Origin: Reticulascus tulasneorum
Taxonomy: Eukaryota; Ascomycota; Sordariomycetes; Glomerellales; Reticulascaceae
Length of the DNA: 64,000 nucleotides
NCBI GenBank assembly: GCA_001557505.1
Contig: LSAX01000003.1
Coordinates: forward strand, 558,001-622,000
Reading direction: 5' to 3'
Notes under the pieces: generated by a model
Seen by the model: only the letters and a program-made list of their open reading frames with translations
What the model was told of the DNA's origin: nothing
Databases searched by the model: none
In this document: positions 1 through 10,434 of the stretch, in pieces
Position numbering within the stretch: position 1 is the first letter of the stretch
Layout: each line of letters opens with the position of its first letter
Made by a program: the position numbers and the translations under genes

Positions 1-551
1 GGTGACAAATGGCAAGATTGATTTTTGGGACGACGTAATGAGGGTAAGGGAGGCAATGTTATGATGCAGTCATGGCCAATTGTTTTGATGAAGCATTTTC
101 CATATTCTCGAGAAACTAAAATTGGCTCCAGCTGCCACCAGCTGGATTTGATCTGGCCCGAGCGTCTACGCCCTGCATCTTATGCTCCAGGCATCAGCTA
201 ACCCCCACCTGAATAGCTTCCCCCTTCCACAACCGCAATCAAAGAGTCATGCGCACCTAGTTATACCCTACCCATGTCGTTTCCTAGGGGTGTAAGCCTC
301 GAAATCTCATTCTGAATTGCTTCCTGAGAGCCTAAAAGCCCTTTCGACGAAACCCATCCTGCAATTTCCAGTCGGTACTCGTGAGCCTTTCGGCTTCGAC
401 GGGCCACCGCCAACATCTTGAGACATTTGGCTAGATATCAGTATTTACTCTGCGTATCTATTATAGACTTGGTGCGGCTGGTTAGCTGCTACTAACGCTA
501 TTTTTATTATTCCTCAAACTCGTGTTTTAGTTCTACAAACAGAATTGCGCA
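1..551. other. No gene recognised; upstream region of the first gene
   Basis: No convincing coding frame or RNA gene. The last 100 bases are pyrimidine- and AT-rich and probably hold the promoter and 5' leader of the gene that starts at 552. Confidence 0.4.
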
Positions 552-1664
552 ATGGTCAAACCCCGGACTATCACGGCAATCCTTGTCGCCAGCATTGCAA
601 GCGCCTTGTGTATTGGCGGGATTCACCTGCTCGTTCGGTTCCGCATTGCCAAGATCAACCAGGATCCAAGGCACTGGATCCACCTGGCACGCACTGACGT
701 TTATGGCCTTTGCTACGACGGCTGCGACGACTGTCTTGAGGTTGACAGTATCTTCAATGCGTGCGCCATGACGGCTAGTGTTGATCTTCCAGGTGTTATC
801 TGCGATGCTTCTAGCATGTGGACATGGGCAGATAAATACCCACTCGAATGCCTCAGTGTAGTTGGCCAGATTGTCAAGGGAAGCGAAATTCAGAGCAGGA
901 GGCGATGGTACTGGCTCTGTGTGCTTGTGCCACTCATGGCTATTCCGCTAGGACTTGGGGTCCGATCAGTCCTCAGAGACAGAGGAGCCCTCAACAATTG
1001 GCCAGCATGGGCAGTTCAAATGCCACAGCCTCGGCATCGACCACATATACACGTCGAAGGAGCCCACGCAAGCGCCAGAACTCCTCTGCTGACCGCAGGA
1101 TCTGTTTCCGTCCTGGCTCTGGCATTTTTCGCTCAAATACAATCAGTGGATGCCGGTTGGGGCAACTATCCATGCCTCCTAGGAGCGGCTAGCAATCAAT
1201 ACTTCACACATGAGACGGTCGACGGTCCGCTCTTTGGTGTCGTCCACGGCTGGCTGTCAACCTGTTATCAGGAGACGTACACCTGTGGGGAGAGCTGCAC
1301 GACGGATTCTTCCACGCGGACATGTACCACAAATGACTGCACCAGGGAACGATTGTATGAGCCGCCACGCAGTTTTGTTCTGCCTGCGATGCGTCGAATA
1401 CAGCGAGAATGTGGATTTACTCCCGTTATTTCGGTGCCGGTTGCTTTAGGGCAGCGGATTGCCAACGCGAATATCGAACGGCTACTCAGTGTTGGCGTAT
1501 GGGTTGACCGATTCAATGGATCGGATGGGGTTTATCCTGAGATCCAATGCTTGTATAACCATCTTGTAGAGCCGCAGAGGTCGAAGCACAAACCGGCGGG
1601 TGGTTTGTTTCGAGAGCTCTCGGATTGGTGGGAGGGGCGAACCATACATGGTTCCTATCGCTAG
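552..1664 (+). CDS. Hypothetical membrane/secreted Cys-rich protein (370 aa)
   Basis: Single uninterrupted frame. A hydrophobic stretch at residues about 8-28 could be a signal anchor; a second (about 122-138, with LVPLMAIPLGLGV) and a third (about 180-195, LLTAGSVSVLALAFFAQ) suggest a multi-pass or anchored protein. The part after the third segment starts like a secreted domain (VDAGWGNYPC) and has a dense cysteine cluster near residues 238-263 (CYQETYTCGESCTTD and following). The final third has the pattern of a fungal conserved hypothetical family I have seen but cannot name (FGVVHGWL, RIQRECGF, FNGSDG). No intron is needed. Function is unknown. It could also be two fused parts, a short membrane protein and a secreted one, since the second hydrophobic segment is followed by a low-complexity linker. 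Confidence 0.6.
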   Translation: MVKPRTITAILVASIASALCIGGIHLLVRFRIAKINQDPRHWIHLARTDVYGLCYDGCDDCLEVDSIFNACAMTASVDLPGVICDASSMWTWADKYPLECLSVVGQIVKGSEIQSRRRWYWLCVLVPLMAIPLGLGVRSVLRDRGALNNWPAWAVQMPQPRHRPHIHVEGAHASARTPLLTAGSVSVLALAFFAQIQSVDAGWGNYPCLLGAASNQYFTHETVDGPLFGVVHGWLSTCYQETYTCGESCTTDSSTRTCTTNDCTRERLYEPPRSFVLPAMRRIQRECGFTPVISVPVALGQRIANANIERLLSVGVWVDRFNGSDGVYPEIQCLYNHLVEPQRSKHKPAGGLFRELSDWWEGRTIHGSYR

Positions 1665-2102
1665 ATTTCGAATTATCCCACTTCCCATTTGGTAGCACGC
1701 TGGTACCCCTGGCTATTAAGTTTTATTACTAGGCTAATACCACCAGATTTGAGCCTTGGACTTTGAGTGATGTGCTGAAATCAAGGTTTCGATGTCGTTC
1801 TCCATCAGAAGTTGTCCCGCAAGTTGAATTGACGAACATTCGACTGACGAGACTGACACTACGATGGAAAACAAGACAGGCAGAGATGATACCAACAGGA
1901 TATTGTTTGATATCAAACTCGTAGCTAGGCACGCGTTACCAATTCACCGCGGATCTGTTACCCTGCAGATGGCACGAGTATTCGTAATGAAGCATGAGAG
2001 ACAGGCTTTGTGGTAGATGATGGTCAAACTAATGAAGGCTTGCTAGTTATATCAAGAGGGAAATGATGCAGTTGCTTCTTTTGCCGGAGATGTGCTAGCA
2101 TA
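1665..2102. other. Intergenic, nothing recognised
   Basis: Only short overlapping frames without family features. It separates two 3' ends (plus-strand gene ending at 1664, minus-strand fragment ending at 2103). Confidence 0.4.
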
Positions 2103-2990
2103 TTACTTTTTCGACGTCACTGTTGACATTGAAGTCTTTGTAGATGTGGCTTTAATCGTAGATGTAGGTTTCGTTGTGGATGTTGATATCTTAGTCGATG
2201 TTTTTGTTGATGTTTTTGTTGATGTTGATGCCTTCGTAGATGTCGGCTTGGTTGTTGAAGCCGATATCTTTGTTGAAGATTTCGTCGATGTCGGCTTGAC
2301 TGTTGACGTTGACTTTTTGGTGAATGTAGACTTAGGTGTCGATGTGGAAGTCTTTGTTGAAGATTTTGTAGATGTTGACTTGATTGTTGAAGTTGAACTC
2401 TTTGTAGATGTGGGCTTGGTCGTGGGTGTTGATGCTTTAGTAGAGGTTGATGCTTTGGTTGAAGTCGACGCTTTGGTAGAGGTGGAAGCTTTGGTAGAGG
2501 TTGATGCTTTGGTTGAAGTCGACGTTTTGGCAGAGGTGGAAGCTTTGGTAGAGGTTGATGCTTTGGTTGAAGTCGACGCTTTGGTAGAGGTGGAAGCTTT
2601 GGTAGAGGTTGATGCTTTGGTTGAAGTCGACGTTTTGGCAGAGGTGGAAGCTTTGGTTGATGTCGAAGCTTTCGTCGGTGTCGAGGCTTTCGTTGATGTT
2701 GGCTTTGTTGTTGAGGTTGGTTTAGTTGTCGACGTTAAAATCTTCGTCGTCAACTTGGTTGTTGATGTCGATATCTTTGTCGATGTAGGCTTTGTGCTAC
2801 TGCTGGTCGATGTCAACTGTCCTGCTGGGGGACATTGTCCCTTGTAGTTGAGAGGAGCTCCGTCAGCATATGGAACAGCCGTCACATTGGTACCGCAATT
2901 CGCATAATTGGCCATATAGATATAACCGAAGTCTTGGTCATACGCAGCTATAACCTGGTTAATCACAGGTCGTAGACGATTTGAATCTCC
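2103..2990 (-). pseudogene. C-terminal fragment of a Thr/Ser/Lys-repeat secreted-type protein
   Basis: The minus-strand frame begins inside sequence antisense to a kinase remnant, so its true N-terminus is missing. After the junction comes a short globular-looking piece (AYDQDFGYIYMANYANCG, then GQCPPAG), followed by about 220 residues of S/T/K repeats based on the hexapeptide TSTKAS, ending in MSTVTSKK. Such a stalk would be heavily O-glycosylated in a wall or secreted protein. No signal peptide or upstream exon is visible beyond the junction at about 2990. I do not recognise the globular piece. The plus-strand frame through the same repeats is Val/Asp-rich and is an artefact of the repeat. 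A gene truncated by rearrangement is the best reading; a rearranged chimera that is still transcribed cannot be excluded. Confidence 0.5.
2446..2661. repeat. Coding minisatellite, four 54-bp units
   Basis: Four consecutive 54-bp units start at 2446, 2500, 2554 and 2608. Units 1 and 3 are the same and units 2 and 4 nearly so (they share gacgttttggcag), so the array is a 108-bp higher-order repeat present twice. 54 bp is 18 codons, three turns of the TSTKAS hexapeptide on the minus strand, so length changes keep the frame. Degenerate 18-bp units extend the array on both sides to about 2100-2810. Confidence 0.85.
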
Positions 2991-2992
2991 AG

Positions 2993-3577
2993 TATGGCAT
3001 CTCACATCAAGATATCGCCCCACGAAACCTACTAGTCGACGAGTCGACAGATTCCATCAAGCTCATCGACTTCAACTTTACGGCCCGCATCAAGCACCGT
3101 TCCCCCGGGGAAAGAGAATGTTATAGAGAAGACCGGAATGATGTCAAAGGCGTCATATTCACCATCTACGAGATCATCACCCGAAACTATACTCTCCGCG
3201 GTTTGCCACACGAAGAGCAGAACCTTGATAGCCTCCAACAGGAGTGGGTGAAGCATCTAGAAGTGGAACTTGATCACCCAGTTGCGGCATATCAGATGGC
3301 ATTGCAAGAGTGGCGGGGACAAAGGACGGAAGACCCATTTACTGTCAATTTTTGTGAGGCCATTACCTGGCCTCCCAGGCCCGAGCCGCCGCAGCAGACG
3401 TTTCCTACGACGGACATATCTGGGCGGCCAATTAACCTTGTCATGGATATGTTATTCGAAAGGCCGCAGGAGGTATTGGATAGAGGGGGCATTGCCTTAG
3501 ACTGGGAACGGCCGCCGCAAAGGCTTTTGGATGACACGACCCGGCTGCTTTCTACTGGCAAGTTAGTTGATTGTTAG
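2993..3577 (+). pseudogene. Protein-kinase-like C-lobe fragment lacking the N-lobe
   Basis: The frame starts right at the catalytic loop: HQDIAPRNLLVD matches the kinase HxDxxxxN loop, with the metal-binding motif as DFN (KLIDFNFTARI) instead of DFG. Downstream there is a plausible C-lobe (DRNDVKGVIFTIYEIIT) and a tail ending KLVDC. The glycine-rich loop, the VAIK lysine and the alpha-C helix are absent, and the sequence immediately upstream belongs to the antisense repeat protein. A protein with only this part could not bind ATP normally, so I call it a truncated remnant of the fungal kinase-like families that often expand in ascomycetes. No stop or frameshift is visible in the retained part, so truncation may be recent. 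Confidence 0.65.
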
Positions 3578-3977
3578 AGATATTGACTGAGTGGAAATAA
3601 ATCAGCAAGCCTTATTGTTACTCAAATGCGCTAGGGCGAAGTGTGTTAGCTCTAAGGTTATGAGGCAAAGAATTGTCAATATGAGGATTTGTTATTCATA
3701 CGTGGTGTTATGCTGGTAGGAGTAGGTGCTCGTTTATGTATACGACCTTCCACGGTCGCCTAAAGTATCATTACCACCATTCCTAAGCTACACCCCACAT
3801 AATCAAGCATTACAGCAAACGTCGAAACACAAGCACTTCTTCAGCAGATGCCGAAGTCGACACTGGAGCGTATTACGCAGTGCCAGGGGGGAATAGAAGA
3901 GCTAAAGCCTCCGTTTACTTCTCCTTTTGCGTAAGAAAGTCCCTGAGAGAACTCCCATACCAATCTCTCGCCTTTGC
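3578..3977. other. Intergenic between convergent 3' ends
   Basis: No gene-like frame is visible. The kinase remnant ends at 3577 (+) and the secreted protein ends at 3978 (-). Confidence 0.35.
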
Positions 3978-4778
3978 TCATGTGTACTGCCACGCACCCA
4001 AAGTCCCGGCCGGCAGTTCCGTAACCTTCAAGTTAATAGCAGTGCATCCATTCAAAGTATCCGCGTTCGTCTCATTCTTCGCCACCAAGTTCCACCGCCC
4101 ATCATTCCCCCCACGACCGCTTGCCCGAGGCGGACACCCGACCCATCCCCAAGCGCCGGTGTTCATGTTGACGAAGCCGCCAGTGTGGAACGCCGCGAAC
4201 CCACCGATGAGACTGCCGGGCGGGATAGATGCGGAGTGGGCTTGCGTGTATCCGACATTCCAGAACGGATCCAGGTAATACTGTTGTCCTCCAGGTACCA
4301 TGACTGCCATTGCCGATGTCGGGTACACGACTGTGGTGTTTCCTGGTGGGCAGGCATCTCGCGGCACAACCTCCGGACAATAAGAGCATGACTCCCCGCC
4401 GATCCACCAATGGCGGCCGCAGGCGGTTATCGGCTGGCCGTGCACCGGGAGAGTGGGATTTGAGACCGTGAGCGAGATAGGGCCTTCGACCCTGGGGAGA
4501 GTCCTGAGCTCGTTGTTTTCACATGTGTAGATGAACTTGCTGTAACAGGCGCCATTGCAGTAGCTCAAGGGCTCACCGGCCGTGACCGGGCATAGGAAGT
4601 TGTTATTGTAGCACACGTACTACCGAATATGAGGAGAGTTCGTGGCGGGGTTCATTGCGGGCGGAAAACTCACTTGGGTAGGGTCATATTGGGCTGGTCC
4701 GCAATTGAGGAGCACGGCAGAGGTCTGAGTGCCAAAGCTCAGAAGAGCAAGAGCAAGGAATGTTGATGCGCGGGCCAT
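3978..4778 (-). CDS. Secreted protein, fungal IgE-binding-like family (249 aa)
   Basis: Two exons, 4778-4674 and 4619-3978, joined by a 54-bp phase-0 intron (4620-4673; GTGAGT donor, GGTAG acceptor). The intron is a multiple of three but contains a stop, so splicing is required. The start is the ATG at 4778, which gives a clear signal peptide (ARASTFLALALLSFGTQTSA). The mature part carries the pattern I associate with fungal secreted IgE-binding/allergen-like proteins: VVYPTSAMAVMVPGGQQYY, YTQAHSASIPPGSLIGGF, a GGFVNMNTGAWGWVGCP block, and a terminal LPAGTLGAWQYT. Eight or more cysteines suggest disulphides. The molecular role of the family is not established; wall or carbohydrate binding is a guess. 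The gene is intact, unlike several neighbours. Confidence 0.75.
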
Positions 4779-6834
4779 GATGAAGTTCGGTGTGGCCCTT
4801 CCAAGGATTCTAGGGATCAAATATCTAGGGAGTACCAGGAAGGATGTTGGATTCTTAACTCCCATCAAAGCTCGCAACATCATCAGATATAGTGCTGCCT
4901 TTATATGCGACGGTCCATTCCATCCACGTCAGACCAAACAAGGTTATAACTGTGCCGTGACACCCGCTGAATTGCTCGGACCACGCGACGGTCATTTCTA
5001 TGTCATTTAAGTCACATGGTGCTCGTATTTTATCATATAGCCTGGGAAATCGGGGTGTAAATAGCCGTCTGACGGTCGGGAACCTGTCTACGATTGGGCG
5101 GGGGAGAGGTTCCATGAGGCTCTCATCCCGCATCACGGCACCATATTAGGACTTGGGCATGGATGATCCTCCGTATTAGCTAAGTCGCAGTCCTGTACGA
5201 AGGAAATATTTATGGGCAGGTGTCCACCCGGTGAGGAAGATCTTGGTATTTGGTTCTCATCGACAAATTGCCCTAAATTTAGCACTTCGTTTGGCATCCA
5301 TTGGACTGGAACCGCACCCAATGAACAAAACAGACCCCCAACAAAAGATGGGCCAACCAGTAAGCATCCCTTTCACATAGAGATCGACATAAGCCTAAAT
5401 CAACTACCGGGTGCCAAGACCTCGTATTCGATCGAGCATGGGGAACATTCCGACATCATCGTTGGTTTGATAAGATTCCTAGTCTACAGCCAAGTTTTCT
5501 GGACATGTATCCAGGTAAGCGAAAATGCCTATCTTGCCAGCCGTGGCACTTTAGCTTTGCACTTTTTTCTTTCTTTTCGGTCGACACCCTGTCTAGCTAG
5601 AGTTAAATGCAGGTGCTGTGGGTGCTGAGATTAGCGAGCTGTGATACTGGTGCAACTCGACGTTGCCGATGTTGCCGATGTTGCAGCCTGAGAAGCGGCA
5701 TGCTGTTGGCTTCTTGTATTTTCTCATGTGCTCGTGATAGGTTGAGCATTGATAAACATTTGCAGTGAAGCAATCTCTGATCAGGGCCGTTACTACGGTG
5801 ATGTTTGTGCTACCCTCAGCTCACGAGCTCTTCGCGGAGATAGTGCCAACGGCCTGTTACCAATATGAGCCAGGGGGTAGGTATACTAACTGCTGTGAGA
5901 TATTTTGGGAAGAGTTAGCCACTTGCCATTTCTGCTATCTCGTCAAACAATTTTATACTCAAGATGCAAATAAACTTGACTGCAGCAAATCAGAAGACCA
6001 GAGTTGAGGTATCCATAAGGCTCACATAAAGAGCTTGTCAGATAGATAGGTGCTTCATCATATTGCGGGAGATGGGGGTGGGTGTACATGACTGACTTTG
6101 GAAGGAGTGACTTACGGCTTCAGGTGGGTGGTCCAGACATATGGCACCGGAGCAAGCAAACTCAGTGCATCAAACGTTGCCATGCTGTTATGGCAGACCT
6201 GTTAATACTCGGAGAATCTGATTGATTCAGTTCAGGCAACCTTCTTCGAGATGAGTTAGCGAACTTAATTCCGACGATAAAGGTCAAGCTTTAAATAGTA
6301 GATAAAAGAAATGTTCATCAGAGGAGCAGAAGGAGCCTTGACGACGCGTCGCTATTTGAGCCTAGAGCCAGTCGTTTGTGATGGAGAGATGTTTGAATTC
6401 CGGGTCGGTGCAGATATTTTGTTTGTTTGTTGTTAGGGTATGCGCATCCAGAAGGAAGGAAACAGGAAGGGGCAGTCTCGTCAGCACAAGGAAAGAGCAA
6501 ATGATGAGGTCACTGGCGTGGGCGGGAGTTCGTACTACCTAGTAAGCTACATGAGCGTACCTCAGTACCTAAGGCACGTACCCGTACCTATGCTTTTGGG
6601 CTTGTTTGACCAATACTGCAGATAATTGATGTGCCGTACTCTTACAAACTATTTTCCTAAACACTATCCTTGAGTGATATTCGCAATAACCGTGTTCCAA
6701 TACCTAAGGCCGACCCAATGAAGCCCCCAATCCATACCCAGCAAGAACTCCAAAGCCGCGATCGGTTTCAAAGATATATGCAATACTCCCGGGACAGCCC
6801 ATGCAACTGAAATGCCGAAATGCAAACCAACTCC
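4779..6834. other. Gene-poor stretch; one possible short exon at 5765-6007
   Basis: No recognisable family. At 5765-6007 (+) a short frame with a hydrophobic start and six cysteines (YTNCCEIFWEELATCHFCY) begins right after a TTTGCAG sequence, so it could be the last exon of a degraded small secreted protein, but there is no ATG and no upstream exon I can support. A 138-aa plus-strand frame (5212-5628) has no family features and is probably chance. Confidence 0.3.
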
Positions 6835-8626
6835 TCACATTGTCGCATTCCTGACGAAACCATTCTCCATCAGCAGCAACGGCGGTGGCTCTGACGGGCT
6901 CATACCATTCCGATACAGCCATAGCCGACTAAGATTCTTGACCTTCACCACCGACCCTCTCCTCCTGCCCCGTCCAGTAGAATCACCATGAACCTCCACT
7001 TCAGGAGGGACGACACCGCTCCCAAACCCGGAGGTTCCTTTCCAAGTGATCTCGAATGCCTCCCTTACGTTCTGACCCGCGTCTCCCTGCTGTCCAACCT
7101 GCACTAGACTCTCCATGAACTCGTTCTCCTCTGCGGCGCCGGTAAACTCGCCCGTCTTTGGGTCCTTGGATAGAGGAAACATTCCGTCGAGGTAGTGCTG
7201 GCAGAGCTGATGGCCACCGCGGTCGGAGGCGCGAACGAAGAGACGACCGATGAAACGGGGCATGGCATGCGATGCTGGGCGGGAGGTACAGAAGTGCAAG
7301 ACACCCCACATTGCCACAAAGTCGGTCGTATGAGCGTAGTGCTCGACGTGGCCGATAGCTCTGTCTAGTGCGACCGATGAAGTCTGAGTTGTGGACAGTG
7401 AAGATTCCTGATGGAGGTTTGGTGGGTGGGAATGGCCATTCATGGCGTGTGCAATACTATTGCCGAAACTGCTGGCAATAACCGGGGAAATAGGGCTGCT
7501 GATGGGTGTCCCTTGAGTCGTCGTAGTTGTGGTCATCGATACCGCCGCCGCAGGATCATTTTGCGCGAGCTTCTGTGAGAGCACATGTCGATGAGGGTTG
7601 TTAAAATGATTCGCCGCATTGCCGAACGTGTAGACCTCCAGCTTGCAAAGCAGGTCCTGCGGTAGTTCCTGGAGTAGCCAATCGAGAACAAGACCACCCT
7701 CAATACCACCCTACGAGTGAAGAATGAAGACGACCTTGGAGAACTACGGGTCGTACAGCGTCTGCTTCAGTCGCTTATAGCACATTCGTACATCATACGT
7801 TACGTAGCCGAGATTGCGCTGGATGAGACATTCCACCACGTCGAAGATGATCCCCGAGATTTGGTTATAGATGCCGAGAATAGGCCGCTTGAAGGTAAGG
7901 GCAAGCCTGTTAAGGTTGTTTTGCATCCAGTGTTCACTAGAAATTGTCAGCTTCGGCTGGGGAATGAGGAAATGGACCAAGGCTAACTTACCCGACTGCG
8001 ACGCCATTCAAGAAGATCCACTGTTCGTGAGCATGCTCATCCAACTTCTTCGCGTACTTCTCCTCCAAATGGTACTCAACACCCGTCCCATTCAGCATCA
8101 GACAGAAGAGGTAATTAACCACAAAGAATGCCGCAACGTAGAGCGCAACCATCCATATCGGGAGCAGGATGGTGAAAGGAAGGGAGAGTATGAATATAAT
8201 TTGAAGAATGCATAGCACGAAGTGGATAAAGATGCAGAACACGTTCTTTGGCGTAAAGGACAGCTCGTCGAGTTCGCCGGAGTCGCACGGTCGCAAAGGG
8301 AACAGGATCCACGGCAAGGCCCAGGCGAACTGGAAGAAATACCAGATGTCGTACGCCAGCAGCTTGTAGGGGAAGTCTGTGTAGCTGTAGTTGATGACGG
8401 ACTGGCCGCCGACCTAGGAGCCAAAGAACTTTGTCGAGCCCATTCTCTCGTTCCGAAGCTTCTCTTTTCTAGCCCGCCAGCGCGTAAACAGAGTAAACAA
8501 ACCCGTCATTGACAGAAGCCCGATAACCATGGTCAAGGAGGAGGGGAGAAATGCATCGGCGGGGAAGGGAAGAAGTGGCATTTGAACAGGTCGACTGACT
8601 GTTGGATCGTCATGGAAGGTGCTCAT
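6835..8626 (-). pseudogene. Membrane-anchored alpha/beta hydrolase (lipase-like), inactivated by three in-frame TAG codons
   Basis: Exon 1 is 8626-7992 and exon 2 is 7936-6835, with a 55-bp phase-2 intron at 7937-7991 (GTAAGT ... TTTCTAG). The 579-codon frame is preserved end to end but has TAG at 8414-8416, 7744-7746 and 7711-7713. The protein matches a conserved fungal family: a transmembrane segment near residue 35, two more around residues 130-175 (FVLCILQIIFILSLPF, WMVALYVAAFFVVNYLF), then a hydrolase domain with nucleophile-elbow HS-x-GG, a downstream HYAHTTDFVAMWGVLHF block, and C-terminal VRNATM. The third TAG sits inside the elbow, at the position between the catalytic Ser and GG where the family, as I remember it, has Gln. 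Two of the stops fit CAG to TAG, i.e. CpA to TpA, as RIP produces; the ancestral codon at the first is uncertain. The gene lies about 540 bp from the edge of the RIP-mutated block. Sequencing error is unlikely to produce three such stops without an indel. Confidence 0.88.
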
Positions 8627-9164
8627 ATGCTCTTTTTGTCAAATGAAGGCGTGGCACACCAAGTCGGTGAGTGGCAGGGCTGAGCCAACGGCGCCATTTC
8701 CTTGGCGTGTGACTGGGCCCGGGACGACCAATGGGGAACTGTAGCCAAGAACTGAGGTCGTGGTGCGCCACAACTGGTCTGCATGTCGCTGCGTGGATGC
8801 GCTGCTGCAAGGGGCCTTATTTTTCGAAGATCAGCAAAGACTGGTAGTTCTACGGCCCAGCCTTGCTGCGGTGCACGAAGTAACGGGTGTCCTTGGGCGC
8901 TGCTCCTGGGATCAACAAGCCGAAAACCCAAATCGTAGTCGTCGTGGGCTCTGCGGATTCTGGTCAGCAGCTTTCCGGGTTCGTGGCAGCCAATCGGCAG
9001 TGTGGCCCTCTGTGGAGATGCCTAAAAATATGACATATGTAAGACCTCATGCCCCCTGGCTCGCAGGCATCCATCCATCCGCCCATCCTTCGACTTCCGA
9101 CTTCTAACTTTATGTCCTCGTATGAATATTTGTCATTTTCGGCCACGAGAGGATATCCAGCTAA
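8627..9164. other. Intergenic between the hydrolase 5' end and the AT-rich block
   Basis: Normal base composition and no gene. It presumably contained the promoter of the minus-strand hydrolase. Composition changes abruptly at about 9260, inside the inverted-repeat-bounded element. Confidence 0.4.
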
Positions 9165-9216
9165 CACCCTGATCTTCTCGAGCAGATTTCGTACGGTTCT
9201 CGTACGAGTAGATACA
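9165..9216 (+). repeat. Left terminal inverted repeat
   Basis: Pairs with 26922-26972 on the opposite strand. The first 27 bases (CACCCTGATC..., containing CTCGAG) are identical; the rest matches with one gap and a few transitions. Confidence 0.8.
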
Positions 9217-10004
9217 TCTCGATTGTATAATAAATATGGGGCGCCAAGAAGTACCTCGTCGTAATCCCTATATATTATCTTTATAAATACGTTTATCCTC
9301 TTTCGTACGAAGTATTAGAAAATCCCCCTTTTATAACCTTTCTTATGAATATTTATATAAAGTTATCACCGTAATAACTTTAATTTAAGGTTTTTATATT
9401 ACTTAATATAAATAATAATCTTTTTTTATTTAAGCTAATAGATTAGTAATAAGATAAAAGATTAGATCTTAATAATAATAATATTTTTATGGTTAACCTA
9501 ATTGATAAAAAAGTATTTAAATTTTATTAGCTTTATAATATACTTTTTTCTAATTTTAATTTTAATATCTAAATTGTTTTATAATTTTTAAAACGGCTTT
9601 AATTAAGATTTAATAAAATAAAATAATTAGTAAAAAAATAAAAGAAAAAAGATATTAAAAAGAAAAAATAGAAAAAATCTCTTAGTTTATAAAAAATAAA
9701 GTTATATTAAGGTTTAAATAATAATAAATTAAATTAGTTATTTTTAGATTTAGTTTTAAAAGAATATTATAATAATAATTTAAAGTTAAAAAGAAAAACT
9801 TTTAAAATATTATCTAAGAAAAAGTTATCTTTAAGTTATTAATAAATATTAGATTTATAATTTATATTTAAAGTTTGTTAAAAAGGTATTTTATTATTAA
9901 GTAAGTAAATAATAAGTTTATTATTAAAAAGAAATATTTCTATCTATAAAAAGAAATTATTTATATATTAAGCTTTTTATATAATATTAATATTAATATA
10001 GTTA
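9217..10004. other. Left remnant of the inverted-repeat element, RIP-degraded
   Basis: Starts with moderate GC and turns AT-rich at about 9260. A further TCGTACGA motif lies near 9303. No readable gene. Confidence 0.4.
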
Positions 10005-10434
10005 TATTAAAATTAACCTAGGCCAGGTCGTCTTATAACCATACCACCATAACTACTAAATATTTTAACATATATAACCTAATATAACATACTAAAATGG
10101 TGATATCTTAGCTATCTAGATAATTATATAGGCGTGGAAGGTGTTCTATCTTTAATTAAGGATAAGTAAATCTAATAATATAATCAAGGTTTTCGTAAGG
10201 TAAAGATTTATAAATTTATGATTTTATAAGATAATTTAATAATATAAATTTGATAATATTATGAAGTATATTTACGAACGTATCTACGAACGTATTAATA
10301 AAAATTATAAAAATAACTAAATATAGAAAAGATTAATAATTAATATATATATAAATATATATCTAGGCTTAATCAGGTTAATTATAATAAGTCTATAATA
10401 AAATATATTTATTTTACCTTATCTAGTTTTAATT
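10005..10434 (-). repeat. 3' LTR of the retroelement
   Basis: 430 bp, collinear without gaps with 24256-24685. It is mostly the more AT-rich of the two copies. Shared GC-containing islands include accataccaccataa and ggttttcgtaaggtaaag. Confidence 0.9.

Noticed and set aside
120..240. tRNA-like string near the left end
   Set aside because: No consistent acceptor, D-arm and T-arm pairing could be made on either strand.
2446..2661. CRISPR-like regular repeat
   Set aside because: Units are contiguous without unique spacers and keep a codon frame; it is a coding minisatellite.
2092..2847. 251-aa Val/Asp-rich plus-strand frame
   Set aside because: It is the complement of the Thr/Ser/Lys repeat and stays open only because of the 18-bp periodicity.
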